6,899 nt of DNA, from positions 1 to 6,899 of the forward strand of contig CAUJII010000250.1 of the NCBI GenBank assembly GCA_963205035.1. The letters are read 5' to 3'. The stretch comes from Spirochaetota bacterium (GTDB taxonomy: Bacteria; Spirochaetota; Leptospiria; Turneriellales; Turneriellaceae). Below the pieces are notes generated by a model. It was not told where the DNA came from. It did not search any database and was given only the letters and a program-made list of their open reading frames with translations. The position numbers were made by a program, and so were the translations under genes. Below, one piece after another: positions 5,986 through 6,899 of this stretch. The first letter of the stretch is position 1, and every line of letters begins with the position of its first letter.

Positions 5986-6899
5986 ATGTCTAACGACAAG
6001 TACATCCTTGCAATCGACTTAGGTACTTCGGGCCCCAAAGTCGCTCTCGTGAGCGAACGCGGCGAGGTTTTAGCTTGTGAGATTGAGCCGACCGATTTGA
6101 TATTCTTGCCGCATGGGGGCGCCGAGCAAGACGTGAACCAGTGGTGGCAGAGAATCTGTGCAGCCTCTCGAAGACTGATCGCCAAAAACATTGTGCCTGT
6201 TCAACAGATTGAATGCGTTGCCGTGACTTCGCAGTGGTCGGGTACGGTCGCCGTCGACAAGAGCGGCCAGGCACTCCACAACGCAATTATCTGGATGGAT
6301 TCGCGCGGTGCAAAGCACGTCGCGAAGACCATGAAAGGTCTTCTGAATTTTCAAGGTTACTCTCTCGCAAAGCTCGTGCGCTGGATTTCTGTGACTGCGG
6401 GAATGCCCGGTCTTTCGGGAAAGGACCCGTTGGCACACATTCTCTTTATTAAGAATGAAATGCCCAAACTTTATGAAAAAACCTACAAATTTCTGGAGCC
6501 GAAAGATTACTTGAACTTGCGCCTCACCGGAAAGTTCGCCAGCGCACAAGACGCTATTGCACTCCACTGGGTGACTGACAATAGGAACTTGAGCAAGGTG
6601 AAATACCACAAAGGGCTTCTCAAAGTAAGCGGCATCGACGGGGATAAACTACCCGAAATCTTGACTTCAACCGATGTGTTGGGAGACATCTTGCCTGCCG
6701 CTGCGCGGGATTTAGGCGTTCCCGAAAATATTAAGGTCGTGATGGGTACACCCGATGTGCAGTCTGCTGCTATTGGCTCCGGCGCCGTCGAAGACTTCGC
6801 AGCGCACCTTTACATCGGCACGTCCTCGTGGCTCACCTGCCATGTACCGTTTAAGAAAACTTCGCCCGCGTACAACATGGCGACGATTCCTTCCGCAAT
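5986..6899 (+). CDS. FGGY-family carbohydrate kinase, N-terminal 304 codons (xylulokinase-like)
   Basis: Cytoplasmic sugar kinase that transfers phosphate from ATP to a sugar or polyol. The frame is open from ATG 5986 to the right edge; about 200 residues, including the second FGGY signature, are missing. Visible motifs are the phosphate-1 loop YILAIDLGTSGPKVAL at 6-21 with D11 and K18, the substrate-site segment TSQWSG at 81-86, AIIWMDSR at 100-107, LTGKFASAQDAI at about 175-186, the catalytic-base motif GTPDVQSAAIGSG at 254-266 with D257, and YIGTSSWL at 276-283. Domain order and length fit xylulokinase and relatives. Xylulokinase usually has QMHG where this protein has QWSG, so the natural substrate may differ. 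No ribosome binding site precedes the ATG, and no in-frame alternative start lies upstream before TGA at 5980. The gene is divergent from the deacetylase. Confidence 0.88.
   Translation, partial: MSNDKYILAIDLGTSGPKVALVSERGEVLACEIEPTDLIFLPHGGAEQDVNQWWQRICAASRRLIAKNIVPVQQIECVAVTSQWSGTVAVDKSGQALHNAIIWMDSRGAKHVAKTMKGLLNFQGYSLAKLVRWISVTAGMPGLSGKDPLAHILFIKNEMPKLYEKTYKFLEPKDYLNLRLTGKFASAQDAIALHWVTDNRNLSKVKYHKGLLKVSGIDGDKLPEILTSTDVLGDILPAAARDLGVPENIKVVMGTPDVQSAAIGSGAVEDFAAHLYIGTSSWLTCHVPFKKTSPAYNMATIPSA

Noticed and set aside
6070..6609. Minus-strand open frame of 179 codons opposite the FGGY kinase.
   Set aside because: No family resemblance, and the opposite strand has unmistakable FGGY motifs throughout.

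Overview
The window comes from a diderm (Gram-negative-type) bacterium of roughly balanced GC (judged by eye). Genes are tightly packed, and most starts lack a clear Shine-Dalgarno. It holds an outer-envelope-associated SanA-like protein, an oligopeptide-type ABC permease, a GAF/HD-GYP signalling protein, a free-standing NIL protein and an envelope polysaccharide deacetylase. This mix would suit a Leptospira/Turneriella-like spirochaete or a deltaproteobacterial-type lineage. That taxonomic reading is a weak inference. No mobile element, CRISPR array, tRNA or rRNA was seen.

Layout. (1) Positions 1-419, minus: N-terminal part of a DppB/OppB/YejB-type permease that runs off the left edge. (2) 518-1183, plus: SanA-like DUF218 protein, divergent from the permease. 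(3) 1205-3603, minus: a two-gene unit. A 667-codon GAF/HD-GYP phosphodiesterase is followed, through a TAATG overlap, by a 131-residue membrane protein of unknown function. (4) 3680-3904, plus: a 74-residue stand-alone NIL-domain protein with a GTG start right behind a GC hairpin. Its stop codon overlaps that of the next gene. (5) 3901-5888, minus: a second two-gene unit. A membrane-anchored NodB polysaccharide deacetylase is followed, through an ATGA overlap, by a Yip1-like multi-pass membrane protein. (6) 5986-6899, plus: first 304 codons of an FGGY carbohydrate kinase that runs off the right edge.

How the parts may work together. Several genes point to the cell envelope: peptide uptake, SanA-type barrier function, polysaccharide deacetylation plus a membrane partner, and cyclic-di-GMP turnover coupled to a small membrane protein. 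No single operon unites them because strands alternate. The least explained parts are the 131-residue membrane partner of the HD-GYP protein, the Yip1-like partner of the deacetylase, the start of the HD-GYP gene (its best ribosome binding site lies in another frame), and the hairpin at the NIL start. No gap between genes exceeds 100 bases.
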